64,000 nucleotides of DNA from Prosapia bicincta. Lineage: Eukaryota > Arthropoda > Insecta > Hemiptera > Cercopidae. The position numbers and the translations under genes are program-made. Where the stretch lies: NCBI GenBank assembly GCA_036971475.1, contig JBAIZL010000002.1:230805643-230869642 (forward strand). The letters are read 5' to 3'. This document shows, one piece after another, positions 41,189-55,166 of the stretch. Position 1 is the first letter of the stretch. Each line of letters starts with the position of its first letter. The notes under the pieces were generated by a model, which saw nothing but the letters and a program-made list of their open reading frames with translations, ran no database searches and was not told where the DNA came from.

Positions 41189-44100
41189 ATAAATATATTC
41201 ATTAAAATTATTCTTGTGGTCAAGTGAACAAAAGGTGCCTCATATATATTGTATGTCAATTCCTCAGCATTATAAATTCATATAAAATGTGTTTGTCAAG
41301 GTAGGTTAACAAAATTTTATATTTCAGCCCATTATTAATCATGATTTAGAATGTTGTTTGAAATAGTGTTTATAGCTAAAGATTTTTCGTTTTTAGTTAT
41401 ATTTCTTATGAGAAAAATTTTTGTTACTGAAAATTATCCTAATAAGACAATTTGTAACTACATTTAAATAATAGCTGTATAGTAATATGATACAACATAG
41501 TGGGTAATTTTTCTACAAGTAAGGTATCCATAGAGAAGTAACCTATGTTAGTCAAGTTAGGCTATGTTTATGTTTCAGTATTTAATGACACTTTCAAGGA
41601 GCATTTATACTGGTTAAAGGATTAGAATCCTTTATATTGGTTAAAGGCCCTCTCGGTTTATAATGCATTTTTAAGTAATATGTAAATAGCAAAAGAATCG
41701 ATGGTAGTAGACTGAAGGCAAACTATTACCACTCCTTCATATATGGCTAGTTAAAAATCAAATAATGTATATTGTTTTAAATAGATATCCAATAAAATTT
41801 GAGAATCGATTTCTATTGTAATTTTTTTGAATTAATTTAGTCTGTATTTTATAATGTACATGAATGGTTTAAGTATGTGTGTCTGTGTGTGTGCGTGCGC
41901 ACGCACATGTGTGCGTGTGTATTAAATTATTATACATAAATATTGTGGAAATAGTCTTGAAACATTGCATAACCTATTCTTTTGTTTATATATATTAATT
42001 AAACATGAATCCCAAACAAAAATAAATGCATCTATTTTAAATGTTAGTATCTGTAAATAATGCTTCAGTTAACCCTCATGTACGCGCGCCATTTTATCTA
42101 ACGCAAGTAGGGGCTTTGTTGTATTTTATACAACATCTCGGTTTCTACATTTTCCTTAACTTTCAATCGAGTTATTAAAAGTTTGGTCTTACCAATGAAA
42201 AAATTACTTGTGAGTTGACCCCAGCAATGTTTATCAGAGCAAAAAATAATGCAACTGGCCATCTTCTTGTCCTCCGGGCAACGCTATGTGTAGCACAAAG
42301 CTGGTCATTATTATCAACTCCACCTTTCGTTCTGTTGTACTGAAATATAATTTCTGGCTTATTTGTTTGTTCGTCAACATCATCTGAGTTGTGCATAGTC
42401 TAAATCATGGACTTCGTACCACCTGAAATGTCCCTGCGTACCACCGGTGGTACGCGGGGACATTTCATGTGGTACGCAGTCATATATTAATAATAACAAT
42501 AAAAACTGTTACGATGCAACATTTCCGCGTTAAGAATACAATTCCTCCATCTGTGTTTTACATAGAATAGTGGCAGTTTGACGCTGACCTCGCCGCTACA
42601 CAAACAACCCTAGTGACTCAATTCCTTCTCCCACTCCTCACCCCCCGCCACTCATCACGATCACGACCATCCCACCCGTCAGTTTTGTTTTGACAGTGGC
42701 ATGAGCTGGTGTCACGTTCTTTTGTGTTACTTTCTCACCCAGTAGTTTCATTCTGATGCCAATGTTAGCTGTTTTTCGATTGTGTTCCATGAAGTGAAGT
42801 TTAGTTTTAGTTTTTAGTAGTAATTCAGCATAGTTTTTAGTGGACATAATGAAGCAATATTTCACTAACCCCTCCACCTCTAAGGACAGTCAAAAGAAGA
42901 TTAAACCTCAGCCAAATCATAACTACGATGCAGCGTATTTACAGTTAGGATTTATAGTAAAACCTGGCACAGAAAATAACGATAATCCTATTCCACAATG
43001 TGTTGTATGTTCAGAAACACTTTCAAATCAGAGCATGAAGCCTTCCTTACTAAAGCGGCACCAGACTACTAAGCATCCCAATTTGGTTGACAAACCTATT
43101 GAATTTTTTCAAAGAAAATCAGAATTGTGTAAGAGAGAAAATCGCTGCATGGCAAAATTTGTAAATATAGACAAAAAACTGGTCAAAGCATCGTACCTTG
43201 CCAGTTATAGAATAGCTAAAGAAGGGAAGCCTCATACAATTGGCGAAACACTTTTACTTCTGGTCGCTAAGGATATGGTCGAGGCAGTATTAGGCGAAAA
43301 GGCAGCAAAGGAAATCGAGAAAATTCCGTTGTCCAATGACACAGTAAAGAGGCGAATTCTTGAGATGTCTTCGAGTATTGAAGAACAGCTTTTACTTCAA
43401 CTGCGCGAATGTAATTATTTTGCACTGCAAGTAGACAAAAGCACAGACATAGCAAATATGGCGCAGCTTCTCGTATTCATACGTTTTGATTATCAAAGTG
43501 AAGTAAAGGAAGAATTTTTATTTTGCAAACCTCTTGAATCAAACACTAAAGCTGAGGACATATTTAATGTCATAAATGAGTACATTATGAAAGCGGGAAT
43601 AACATGGTCTAAATGTGTTGGTTTGTGCACGGACGGAGCAAAAGCTATGTAGGGTCATTTCAGTGGATTAGGAGCAAGAATAAAAAAAGTTGCTCCAGAA
43701 TGCCAAAGTACTCACTGCGTTATTCACCGAGAAGCTTTGGCTTCCAATGGTATGGCTGCCAACCTTAAGTCTGTTTTAACAGATAGCGTGAAGGTCATTA
43801 ATTTTATTAAGGCCAGGGCTCATAATTCACGGCTTTTCTCTTTGATGTGTGAAGATATGGGTGCAAAATATCAAACTCTCCTCCTACATACCGAGGTTAG
43901 ATGGTTGTCACGAGGCAAGATCCTAACTCGTCTATTTGAACTGAGGTCAGAAGTCTTTAGGTTTTTAAGTGAAGAAAATCATGACATGAAACACTTGTTC
44001 AATGATGAAGAATGGCTATCACGATTGGTTTATTTGGCTGATATTTTTGATAGGCTTAATATCTTGAACATGGGACTTCAAGGGCTGAGTACAACAGCGT

Positions 44101-47100
44101 TCACTACCAACGATAAAATATCATCCTTCAAGAAAAAGTTGGTTCTGTTTAGCTCTCAAGCACAGGACAAGTATTTCTCTGCATTCCCTACTCTTGCTGC
44201 ATTTTTGGAAGAAAATGATATTTCTCTGAAGCCAGAAGTGACTGATGATATCACTAGTCATATGGAAGCCCTTCAAACGAGTTTTGATAAATATTTTAAT
44301 CAAGATTTTTCTAAATATGAGTGGATTAGAAATCCATTTTCAGGGTAATTTCCTAGTCACTCAAAAGAGTGTTTCATCGACCTTACAAGTGACAGCTCAA
44401 TGAAAGATTCGTTTAAAGAAAAATGTTTAATAGACTTTTGGATGGGGACAAAAACTGAATACCCATCAGTGTTCAAGCAAGCAATAATCTTTTTACTTCC
44501 ATTTGTAACCTCGACTTATGTGAATTGGGCTTTTCAGAACTGCTGTACATAAAAAATAAATACAGAAACCGCATTAGGGTTGAAGAGGACTTAAGAATCA
44601 AGTTGAGTTCAATCGACCCAGATATAGAAAATTTGGTCAAGGACAAACAACAACAACGAGCTCATTAGGATCTGTTTAAATTTAAATGACTGTGTTCAAT
44701 GAACTAATTTGAGATTGTTTTTAATGTAAGATACATTTCATTTTGTATCTAAGTAAATTCTATGTACATACATACAGTTGTAGAATGCATTTTTATTTTC
44801 CTAAACATGACCAAATGTAAATTATATATAATTATTTATAAAAATAAAAATATATGTAAATATAAGCTGGTACGTCAAAATATCTGAAAATTTCAAGTGG
44901 TACATGGTTACTAAAAGGTTGAGAACCCCTGGTCTAAATCAATATTACAGCTTTATTTTTTTTTGTCGTATATGAGACCATGGTTCGATCATTCTGGAAC
45001 CCAAAGAAGGAAGTACCTGGCTGATTGGTTTTATTAGGCAGAAATTCTGGAGGAATTTCCCGTTTGTTCTTACGTAGAGTGCCAATCACCTTCCAATTCA
45101 CTTTCTGAGTTATGATAACTTTTTTCAGCTTCACCGTCGCTCAGATCATCGTCACTTTCAATAAAATCAGCATTATCAATTTCTTCATCAGAAAGATCCT
45201 GTAAAATTTTTGGAATGTCTTCCAAATTCACTCCTAAAAACATGAAAATTTATAAAAATGTTGAACAAAACAAATAATTACATAATTCTTTAAAAAAATT
45301 TATATAAAAAACTTACGTTCCATCGTGGAGAAAAAAAACTGCACCGAAAAAATAAAAACGTCAGAAGGCGCCTTGTATTTTGTACAACAGTGATGACTGA
45401 CCAGAACTAATCGCACACTGAGGCTATGTTGCTAGAATAAAGACATTGATGACAACTGATAAGAGTAGTGAGGGGACCAATAGAAGAATAGAACGGTGAT
45501 TTGAACAAATAACTACCAACAGGTTTCAACAAGAATAAAAATATTAAAACTGTTGTACTTTTTACAACAGTCCTTGAGGGTTAAATAAAAAAAAAAAAAA
45601 TACTTATCTAAACTAAATGAGCTAACGTGCATGAAAATGTATATACTAAATGATTCTATATATACATTGTACTAGCACAATATCCTATTAGGATTACATT
45701 TGGTAAAAAAGATTTTTAATGATAAATTTGAATAGAAAAAGTTTAAAAATATAAAAAAACAAAGATGAATACTTGTCAAACTTGAGTAGAGTAGGAAAAT
45801 GATTTCATGCAAGTAATTTCACATAATTTCATATGCTTCAAGAGTAACTAAAAATCTGCAACAATCATAAATTTGAAATGTTTTTGAATATCAAATTGTT
45901 GTATATAATTACTGTCATCTTCAATATGAAAATGATATATGTAAATATAAATTAAAGAAGTAATAATATTATAAAATGCACTACGTAATACTATAGATAT
46001 GAAGAAAATAATTATACAGTACACTATACTGTACAGCACACTATTTATTCACAACGATGAATTAGGCGACAGTCTTTCTTAAAGGAGATGAAAATTTAAG
46101 CTAAATACTTTTATACTTTAAATTTATTTATTCTCATGTAAAAATAATTTTGTTGCTATTACCAATTCAATCCCAACCTACTTATTTATTATGAATTGAC
46201 TCTAAAAATCATTTATTGTTCATTTTTAGATACTGTGTATTTTTGTACTGTAACCACCGTTTATTGTTATCATATTTGTCAGAAGCATATGTGATAACAA
46301 TAACCAACTTTGAAATTACGATGTACAGTAGTGCCATATTAAACACACTGTATTACGGTCATAAGTGTTTACCATCGATTTGTAGGCCTAGCATTACAGT
46401 AAGTCATTTTAATTCTATAACACTAAAACTACACAATGTAATTCAGGCACATGGTTATCATGAGTGATTACTAATCAAATTTTGCAACTCCAGACAGTTT
46501 TATGTACTGTAATAAAATTATGTAACTAAGTCTTCTACTGGTTATATTTTGCGAGCTTTTTTTTCTATTGCAAGACTATTTTATTCAATTGTAGATGATT
46601 TAAAATACTAATTGAATCTAGCATAATTAAAAAAAAAGTTATCGTACTATGTGAAAAACGTCATAAAACACAAACACATAAAACTTTATTAACCAGTTAA
46701 TTTGAAGGAAGGGTTTGAAATTCATTCATGTTTTCTATTATTCTAGTACACATCTCTTGTTGGTAAAAAGAGATTCAGATTTTTAATTATGCCTTGTTCA
46801 CATGGCTGAATGAGGGATGTAGTATTGGTCGTAAGGTAAACCATTTTGATGTGTTGCAGCATAGGGCATATGGTCGTTACGTGCAGCGAAGTTGTCTATT
46901 AGTAAGACAATGTTGTGTTTCAGGCTGGTATCCTATTCAGTCAACCATTTATTAAAAATGTTTGATGACATCCAAGCATTTGAGTTTGAAGGATATTCAA
47001 CCTGTAGCTTTTTAATATCTTGATAACAGCTTGGATTTTTAGATTCCTCGATGATAAGAGTTTTTCTTTCTGTCCAACCATGCTAATACAATACAAAACA

Positions 47101-50100
47101 GTTATACGTTGCTTACATATTTTACATCACTAGTATTTTCATTTTTAAATACATAAGTATGATCAGGTAAAGTATTATAATTAAGTCCTGTTCCATCTTC
47201 ATTGTATATATAGCTAGGAGAATACATAGTCATTTTTGATGATTCTTATTGTAATCAGTCCTCAGATTGAACAAAATGGGCAATCAACTTGAGCATCTTT
47301 TTCACGAACATTTTAAAATCATAATTTCAAAGGCGATTCCACTTGTGAATCCTTCGCAGAACGATTTTTTTTTGCTGTCAGCATTTTTATTACACTTTGA
47401 TAATGATAAGATGGAATCTTTGTTCTTAAAAATTTTACATAAGAAGAGTTGGGAAATGCCAAGTTGAGGAGTACTGTTTCTATGACTTGTTTTTGGTGAT
47501 TTACTGTATCGATCTAGATTGTCAAGTTTTTTTTTTTAGGACTTAAATCACGTCATTTCTTTTGAGAATCGGACATCCTGCTACACTTGAAAATTCAAGC
47601 GACACCTAACCTCAAAAATCAAATGAAAAAAGATCTTCCAAAAGTTAATTATGTAATAGTTGCATGAATGAATGGCATACAAACAACTAGATAAATAACA
47701 AGAGCTGTACATTTTGTTTAATCCTAGAAAGCGTGTTTGAGTAAATTGAAACAGGATATAAAGGATATAACAGTTCTTTGGTTTAAACTCTAGAAAAAAT
47801 TTCATATATAAGTAATTCATCTTAGTATTTTTGTTATTATATTTGCAACTTATTGAGTTGGAGGTCGATTGTGATTGTACTACATTTATAAAAACTTCAG
47901 CATTAAAACTAATTTTAAAACAATTTCGTAGAATACTAATGGGTCTTAACAGCTGATGCTGGCCAAGACAAGTGGTCAAAAATGGAATGGAATAAATATC
48001 ACTTACTTATACTGGAGTGTAGCAGGAATCCTTTGTACCAATGGAAGCATATATTATAGCATAGAAACAAGAGCCTTGTGACTGTAGCTCCATTCCATCA
48101 GTGTGTGTTGTAGAACTTGGACTTACTTAACACTTAAGTATTACTAATGGAATGAAGAATAGAGGGCAGCGGTTAGCAAAAAAAATAAATTTAGTTAATG
48201 TTGAACTATGATATCCCAATATTATGACCCTTTGGAGGTCATTTACACGTCTGAGGGTTGCAGAAGTGGTAATTACACTGGTCCTCACGTAAGTTATTCT
48301 GGTAGAAATAAGGATTTCTTTTTTAGCCAATGATCCACTATAAAGAGCAATCTGGATTAAATACTATTATAAATGTACTTGTTAAATATTCATGAGTATC
48401 AGTTGTTAAAATACAGTAAGTTAAATAATTGTAAATTTGTTTGTTTGGCAGGCAATATTCTGTAGATAGGTTAGAAAGAAATGAACAATACTTAAATTCA
48501 TTACCAAGACGCCATCAAGAACTTCTTCAGAATCATAGGAAAGATCTGAAAGAGTTTAGATTATGTATTCAACAAAATCAGCGTCTACTGAATTTAATAA
48601 TAAAACATGTTTCAAGTATGTTTGAAAATGTTGAGAATATTCCTAACGAAAAGGTAAAGTAAAGTTATATAAGACCTTTTATATATAATGTGGTTGTAAT
48701 TTTTATATTTCCAAGTACAGTGATACAGTACTTACGCGATAGGTTACCGAACGATAACTGTGTTAGTTCAATTCGCTTAAGTCAGGGTATAATTTTACAT
48801 ACAATCACATAGGAATCATGTTTAATTTGGACCAAAGACTAAATAAATTAATAATTTAGTAGAAAAATGTGTATGTATTAAAATCTTAAATACAACAAAA
48901 TATCATGTTATATACATACATATTGCAAAGAAGTAAGTAAAAAGAAGTTCTTTTGACATAGATGACTTCATAAAATCTAGTAAATTTGTTTGAAGAATTG
49001 AAGATCTTTTTCTTCTCATGCAGAATTTCCTCGTAACTCGCTAATTTTTTCTTTTTTAGCAGAAATACACTTATCGTTGGAGTATATGTTTTCCAAAACT
49101 CGCTCAATTAAACTAATAATGCCTTTTGTCAAGTTTCTAACCTTAATTTCATCTTCTACGTTTTTTGTTTGTATTACTGCCAAACATCCGATAAAAGTAA
49201 ATGAAATATAGTTATTAGTTTCAATGGCTGCCGCAGGAGAGCAGCACTCTGCAGCGAACCAATTATAAACAGCTGATTGTCACAAAAATGAATTTTCCAG
49301 TTCCTTTTAAAATAAAGAATCAAGGTAATAGTAGTCTTAATATAGCAAGAGCTGAAGCAAAACGTGTCTAAAAGATTTTTAGCTTGTGATGCGGGGACAA
49401 CTTCTGATCGGCCTGACGCTTCCCAAGGAAACCAGCGAACACTGGAGGTAACCTGGTATATACTGTATAGACCAGACGCAACGGGTAAATATTTTTAAAA
49501 TCTTTTTTTTTATATATATATTATAAATATGCACTCCTTCCACAGCCCAAAGAGAGTTGTCAAATTTCATTTTAAAGGGGGCATATTCTAAATTCTATTT
49601 TTGAGGAACAATAATCCTGCTGTTTAATTCTCCTACAGCGGTGTGTGATTGTGCCAAACAACCTTGAAAGGTTTTAACATCATTCTTTAGTCCTCAAAGT
49701 AGAGAATTTTTTTTTTAACAGACTGAATTTCATAGCAGCATTGAATATGTTGAATAAACATTAATCACTGTAAATAAAATGTTTAACTTTTATTTTACTT
49801 AGGAAAAACAACTAGATAATTTCAAATAAGATTTTCAGAACATTATAAAGTATACATAACTAATAATAAAAAGGCATCAAATATGCTTAAAACTTAATAT
49901 TACACAAGCATAAAATAACAAATGAAAATAACCTAACCATATTTGAAATAAATAATAACCCCAAAGAATTAATCTCATTAGAAAAATACCATATATATAT
50001 ATAGATTTTTTGGACTAGGAGACTGACAGACTTACCTTGGTAAGAGTCCACTCTGTAGTCTTGAAATAGAAACACATAAAAGCACTTAAACAATGATATA

Positions 50101-53100
50101 TTTCAACCACACAGTGGTCTTTGTCAATCGAAGAGAAAACACAAAAAGAAATATGAGAGAATGAAATAAAATAATTCATTCATTAATAATGAAATAAATT
50201 ATTTTATTTCATTCTCTCATATTTCTTTTTGTGTTTTCTCTTTGATTGACAAAGACCACTGTGTGGTTGAAATATATCATTGTTTAATTGCTTTTATGTG
50301 TTTCTATTTCAAGACTACAGAGTGGACTCTTACCAAGGTAAGTCTGTCAGTCTCCTAGTCCAAAAAATCTAAATAATCTTTACCAACCAAAACTAACCTA
50401 AAAATATATATATATTTATATATATTCTTGATATTTAACGTTATCCATTGTTTTTCCGTTGCACTGACTTTATGAAGTTAATATATTACTATTGTAAGTA
50501 ATTTTATCCACCATTAAGTGCAATAATTTTACCTTGAGTGATGAGGCACCTTTCGGTCACTTGACCATTGTCGAATCACTGATATTTGTCTGTTGTAGAT
50601 GTTCGGTCCGTGATATTGGTATTTGTTGACGTTACACGCACTTTCTCTTGATCTGTGTGTATGATGTTTTTATATAGTATGTCTTCTGTATATGTTGTTT
50701 GTAGATTCATTAAATTGTTGTGTATGTTTTTATAAATGTGGTATTTTTCTAGTGAGTTTAGTTCTATTGGGTTGTTATTTATTTCAAGTATGGTTAGGTT
50801 ATTTTCGTAATTTGTTATTTCATGTTTATGAGATATTAGGTGTGCTGCAACATTTGATACTTTTGAATTTTTGTTTTTGAATGCTCTATAATGTTCTTCA
50901 AATCTTATTTTAAATGTTCTGGTTGTTTTTCCTATGTAAAAAGCGTTACAGTTGTTGCATGTGATTTTGTAAATTCCTGATAGGTTATGTTTTTCTGAAT
51001 TTGTTTTGTGGTTTGTGTTATTAAGATATTTTATTATTTTGTTGTTTGGTTTGTATGTTGGAGTGTAGTATTCTTTGTTGTATATATTTGTTATTTTTTC
51101 TATTTTGTTATTGGTGTATTTATATTTTAGGTAGATTTTTTTATTTTCATTATTTTCGTGTTCCGGTTGTAGTGTTGTGTTGAGGTTAGGTTTTTTTGTG
51201 AATTTATTGTATATATTTTTTATAATGTGTTTGTTGTATCCATTTTCTATTGCTATTTTTGTAATGTTATCTAATTCTTCATTTAATTTTTGTTTGTTAT
51301 CCTGTGTGTATTTTATTGCTTTATTTATCATGTTACTGTAAGTGTTAATTTTGTGTGTCCAGGGGTGGTTAGATTTGTGGTGTATTGTGGTGTTGTTGGA
51401 AGTAGGTTTCCTGTATACTTTAGTTTCTATTTTATTATCATTTATATTTAAAGTGATGTCGAGAAAGTTGATTGTTCTATTTGTTTCTGTTTCAACGGTG
51501 AATTGTATGTTTTCGTTGTATGTATTTAGTTTGTTTAATATTATGATGTGTTCGTTGTGAATGGTAGGTTGGTATATTACAAGTATATCGTCTACATACC
51601 TAGTCCATAGTGAAATATTGTGTGTTTATTATAGGTTTAATTATTATTTGTTCAAAGTGTTGTAAATATATTTCTGACATGACAGATGATATGGGTGAAC
51701 CCATGGGGAGTCCAGTTGTTTGTTTATAATATTTATTGTTAAATTGGAAGTAATTTTGGTTACATATGTGTTTGGTTAGCGTAATGATACTATCTATTAT
51801 GTTTCTTTTTTCGTTATTGTGTATCAGTTGGTTTTTTAATATTTCTATGGTTTCTTCTATTGGGATACTAGGGTACATGTTAGTTATGTCATAACTTATT
51901 ATTTTTGTGTTGCTGTTTGTTTTTATCGTTTTTACTTTATTAATTAATTCGTATCCATTTTTTATATTGTATGTGTTGTTGATATGTATTTTAGATCTTA
52001 TGATTTTGTGTAGAATTTTTGCGATTATGTAAGATGGTGCTGTTGTGAAATTTATTAGTGGTCTAAATGGTGTGTTGGGTTTGTGGATTTTAGGTATCCC
52101 TGATAATATTGGTGCACATGGTTTGAATGGGTATAGTCTTGTGTGGTATTTTAATTTATTGTTATAGTTTAGGGTGTTTCGGTGAGTGACTATTAAGTTT
52201 TTTATTGTAATAAGGTATTTGCTAGTTGGGTCTGGGATTTGTTCGTATTTATTTTCTTTTATGTAGTTAGTCATTGAATCGATGTATTTGGTATTTTCTA
52301 TTATTACTGGTGTATTTGTTTTATCTGATTTTAATATTAAGTAGTCGTTGTTTTCTAGTTTTTCTCTGAGTTTTATAATTTCTTTTTTATTTATATATTG
52401 TTCCGTTTTTTTGTTTTTTCCGTTTTTATTAGGTTAATTTTATTATTAATATTGTTTCTTATGTGTTCAGTATTTTGGTGGGTAATTTTGTGGATGTTAG
52501 ATTCTGTGTCAACTATTAGGTTTTTTATTATTTGTTTTTTGTTGAAGTTAGGTAGGTTATATTTGAAGGAATTTGTTATTATTATTTTTTCTTTTTCAGT
52601 AAATTGTGTTTTAGTTAAGTTTATGAATAGCCTAGAACCAATCCACACATCAAAACAACAACATAACCTAAAAAATAGCCTAGAACCAACCCACACCTCT
52701 AACAACAATAAATCATAAACTTAACTAAAACACAATTTACTGAAAAAGAAAAAATAATAATAACAAAATCCTTCAAATATAACCTACCTAACTTCAACAA
52801 AAAACAAATAATAAAAAACCTAATAGTTGACACAGAATCTAACATCCACAAAATTACCCACCAAAATACTGAACACATAAGAAACAATATTAATAATAAA
52901 ATTAACCTAATAAAAACGGAAAAAAACAAAAAAAAGGAATAATATATAAATAAAAAAGAAATTATAAAACTCAGAGGAAAACTAGAAAACGACTACTTAA
53001 TATTAAAATCAGACAAAACAAATACACCAGTAATAATAGAAAATACCAAATACATCGATTCAATGACTAACTACATAAAAGAAAATAAATACAAACAAAT

Positions 53101-54867
53101 CCCAGACCCAACTAGCAAATACCTTATTACAATAAAAAACTTAATAGTCACTCACCGAAACACCCTAAACTATAACAATAAATTAAAATACCACACAAGA
53201 CTATACCCATTCAAACCATGCGCACCAATTTTATCAGGGATACCTAAAATCCACAAACCCAACACACCATTTAGACCACTAATAAATTTCACAACAGCAC
53301 CATCTTACATAATCGCAAAATTTCTAGACAAAATCATAAGATCTAAAATACATATCAACAACACATACAATATAAAAAATGGATACGAATAATTAATAAA
53401 ATAAAAACGATAAAAACAAACAGCAACACAAAAATAATAAGTTATGACATAACTAACATGTACCCTAGTATCCCAATAGAAGAAACCATAGAAATAATAA
53501 AAAATCAACTGATACACAATAACGAAAAAAGAAACATAATAGATAGTATCATTACGCTAACCAAACACATATGTAACCAAAATTACTTCCAATTTAACAA
53601 TAAATATTATAAACAAACAACTGGACTCCCCATGGGTTCACCCATATCATCTGTCATGTCAGAAATATATTTACAACACTTTGAACAAATAATAATTAAA
53701 CCTATAATAAACACACACAATATTTCACTATGGACTAGGTATGTAGACGATATACTTGTAATATACCAACCTACCATTCACAACGAACACATCATAATAT
53801 TAAACAAACTAAATACATACAACGAAAACATACAATTCACCGTTGAAACAGAAACAAATAGAACAATCAACTTTCTCGACATCACTTTAAATATAAATGA
53901 TAATAAAATAGAAACTACAGTATACAGGAAACCTACTTCCAACAACACCACAATACACTACAAATCTAAACACCCCTGGACACACAAAATTAAAACTTAC
54001 AGTAACATGATAAATAAAGCAATAAAATACACACAGCATAACAAACAAAAATTAAATGAAGAATTAGATAACATTACAAAAATAGCAATAGAAAATGGAT
54101 ACAACAAACACATTATAAAAAATATATACAATAAATTCACAAAAAAACCTAACCTCAACACAACACTACAACCGGAACACGAAAATAATGAAAATAAAAA
54201 AATCTACCTAAAATATAAATACACCAATAACAAAATAGAAAAAATAACAAATATATACAACAAAGAATACTACACTCCAACATACAAACCAAACAACAAA
54301 ATAATAAAATATCTTAATAACACAAACCACAAAACAAATTCAGAAAAACATAACCTATCAGGAATTTACAAAATCACATGCAACAACTGTAACGCTTTTT
54401 ACATAGGAAAAACAACCAGAACATTTAAAATAAGATTTGAAGAACATTATAGAGCATTCAAAAACAAAAATTCAAAAGTATCAAATGTTGCAGCACACCT
54501 AATATCTCATAAACATGAAATAACAAAATACGAAAATAACCTAACCATACTTGAAATAAATAACAACCCAATAGAACTAAACTCACTAGAAAAATACTAC
54601 ATTTATAAAAACATACACAACAATTTAATGAATCTACAAACAACATATACAGAAGACATACTATATAAAAACATCATACACAGAGATCAAGAGAAAGTGC
54701 ATGTAACGTCAACAAATACCAATATCACGGACCGAACATCTACAACAGAAAAATATCAGTGATTCGACAATGGTCAAGTGACCGAAAGGTGCCTCATCAC
54801 TCAAGGTAAAATTATTGCACTTAATGGTGGATAAAATTACTTACAATAGTAATATATTAACTTCATT

Positions 54868-54936
<69 letters not shown>

Positions 54937-55095
54937 TTTGTTTTTCTCTTTCTTGACTGAAGAAGATCATGTTGATCGAAATATTTCAAATAAAAGTGTA
55001 TTAAGTGTTTTATATGTGCTTATTTCCAAGAGATTGCAGTTTTGGACTATTGCCTTTAGGTAAGTCTGTCAGTCTCCTATCAAGTCCAAAAAATT

Positions 55096-55166
<71 letters not shown>

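Larger units (their letters stand above)
42175..45323 (-). pseudogene. piggyBac transposase, N- and C-terminal pieces only
   Basis: On the minus strand a tiny first exon (ATG at 45323, donor at 45316) and an acceptor at about 45234 lead into an acidic N-terminus ([20 protein letters not shown]). Near 45065 this is fused out of frame to the C-terminal third: [15 protein letters not shown], then [19 protein letters not shown], a stop just before the hAT insertion, and after it [16 protein letters not shown] and [19 protein letters not shown]. The missing middle would carry the first catalytic Asp residues. The C-terminal cysteine-rich domain is also absent: the frame reaches a GTAAG-like donor at the end of SQVIFSL. 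Defects are the internal deletion, one stop, the hAT insertion and the truncated end. Confidence 0.85.
42073..45580 (-). mobile_element. piggyBac transposon, internally deleted, with hAT insertion
   Basis: TTAA lies directly outside both ends (42069-42072 and 45581-45584), the piggyBac target. The tips are CCCTCATG on the left and the reverse complement CCCTCAAG on the right. Subterminal palindromes TTGTATTTTATACAACA (left) and TTGTACTTTTTACAACA (right) mirror each other. Removing the nested hAT leaves about 0.97 kb. The element encodes only the two ends of a transposase on the minus strand, so it is non-autonomous. A second copy starts at 63676. Confidence 0.9.

Noticed and set aside
42840..42848. 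GTG start for the hAT transposase
   Set aside because: A proper ATG lies three codons later, and eukaryotic translation would use that one.
50692..51560. + strand frames of 60-70 codons with Val/Leu/Phe/Cys-rich peptides
   Set aside because: Shadows of the minus-strand Penelope-like polyprotein.
54755..54805. A fourth hammerhead (GGTC-AAGT-GACC followed by GAAA) in the Penelope-like 3' region
   Set aside because: Stem II and GAAA are present, but no CUGANGA box or matching stem I was found at the required place.
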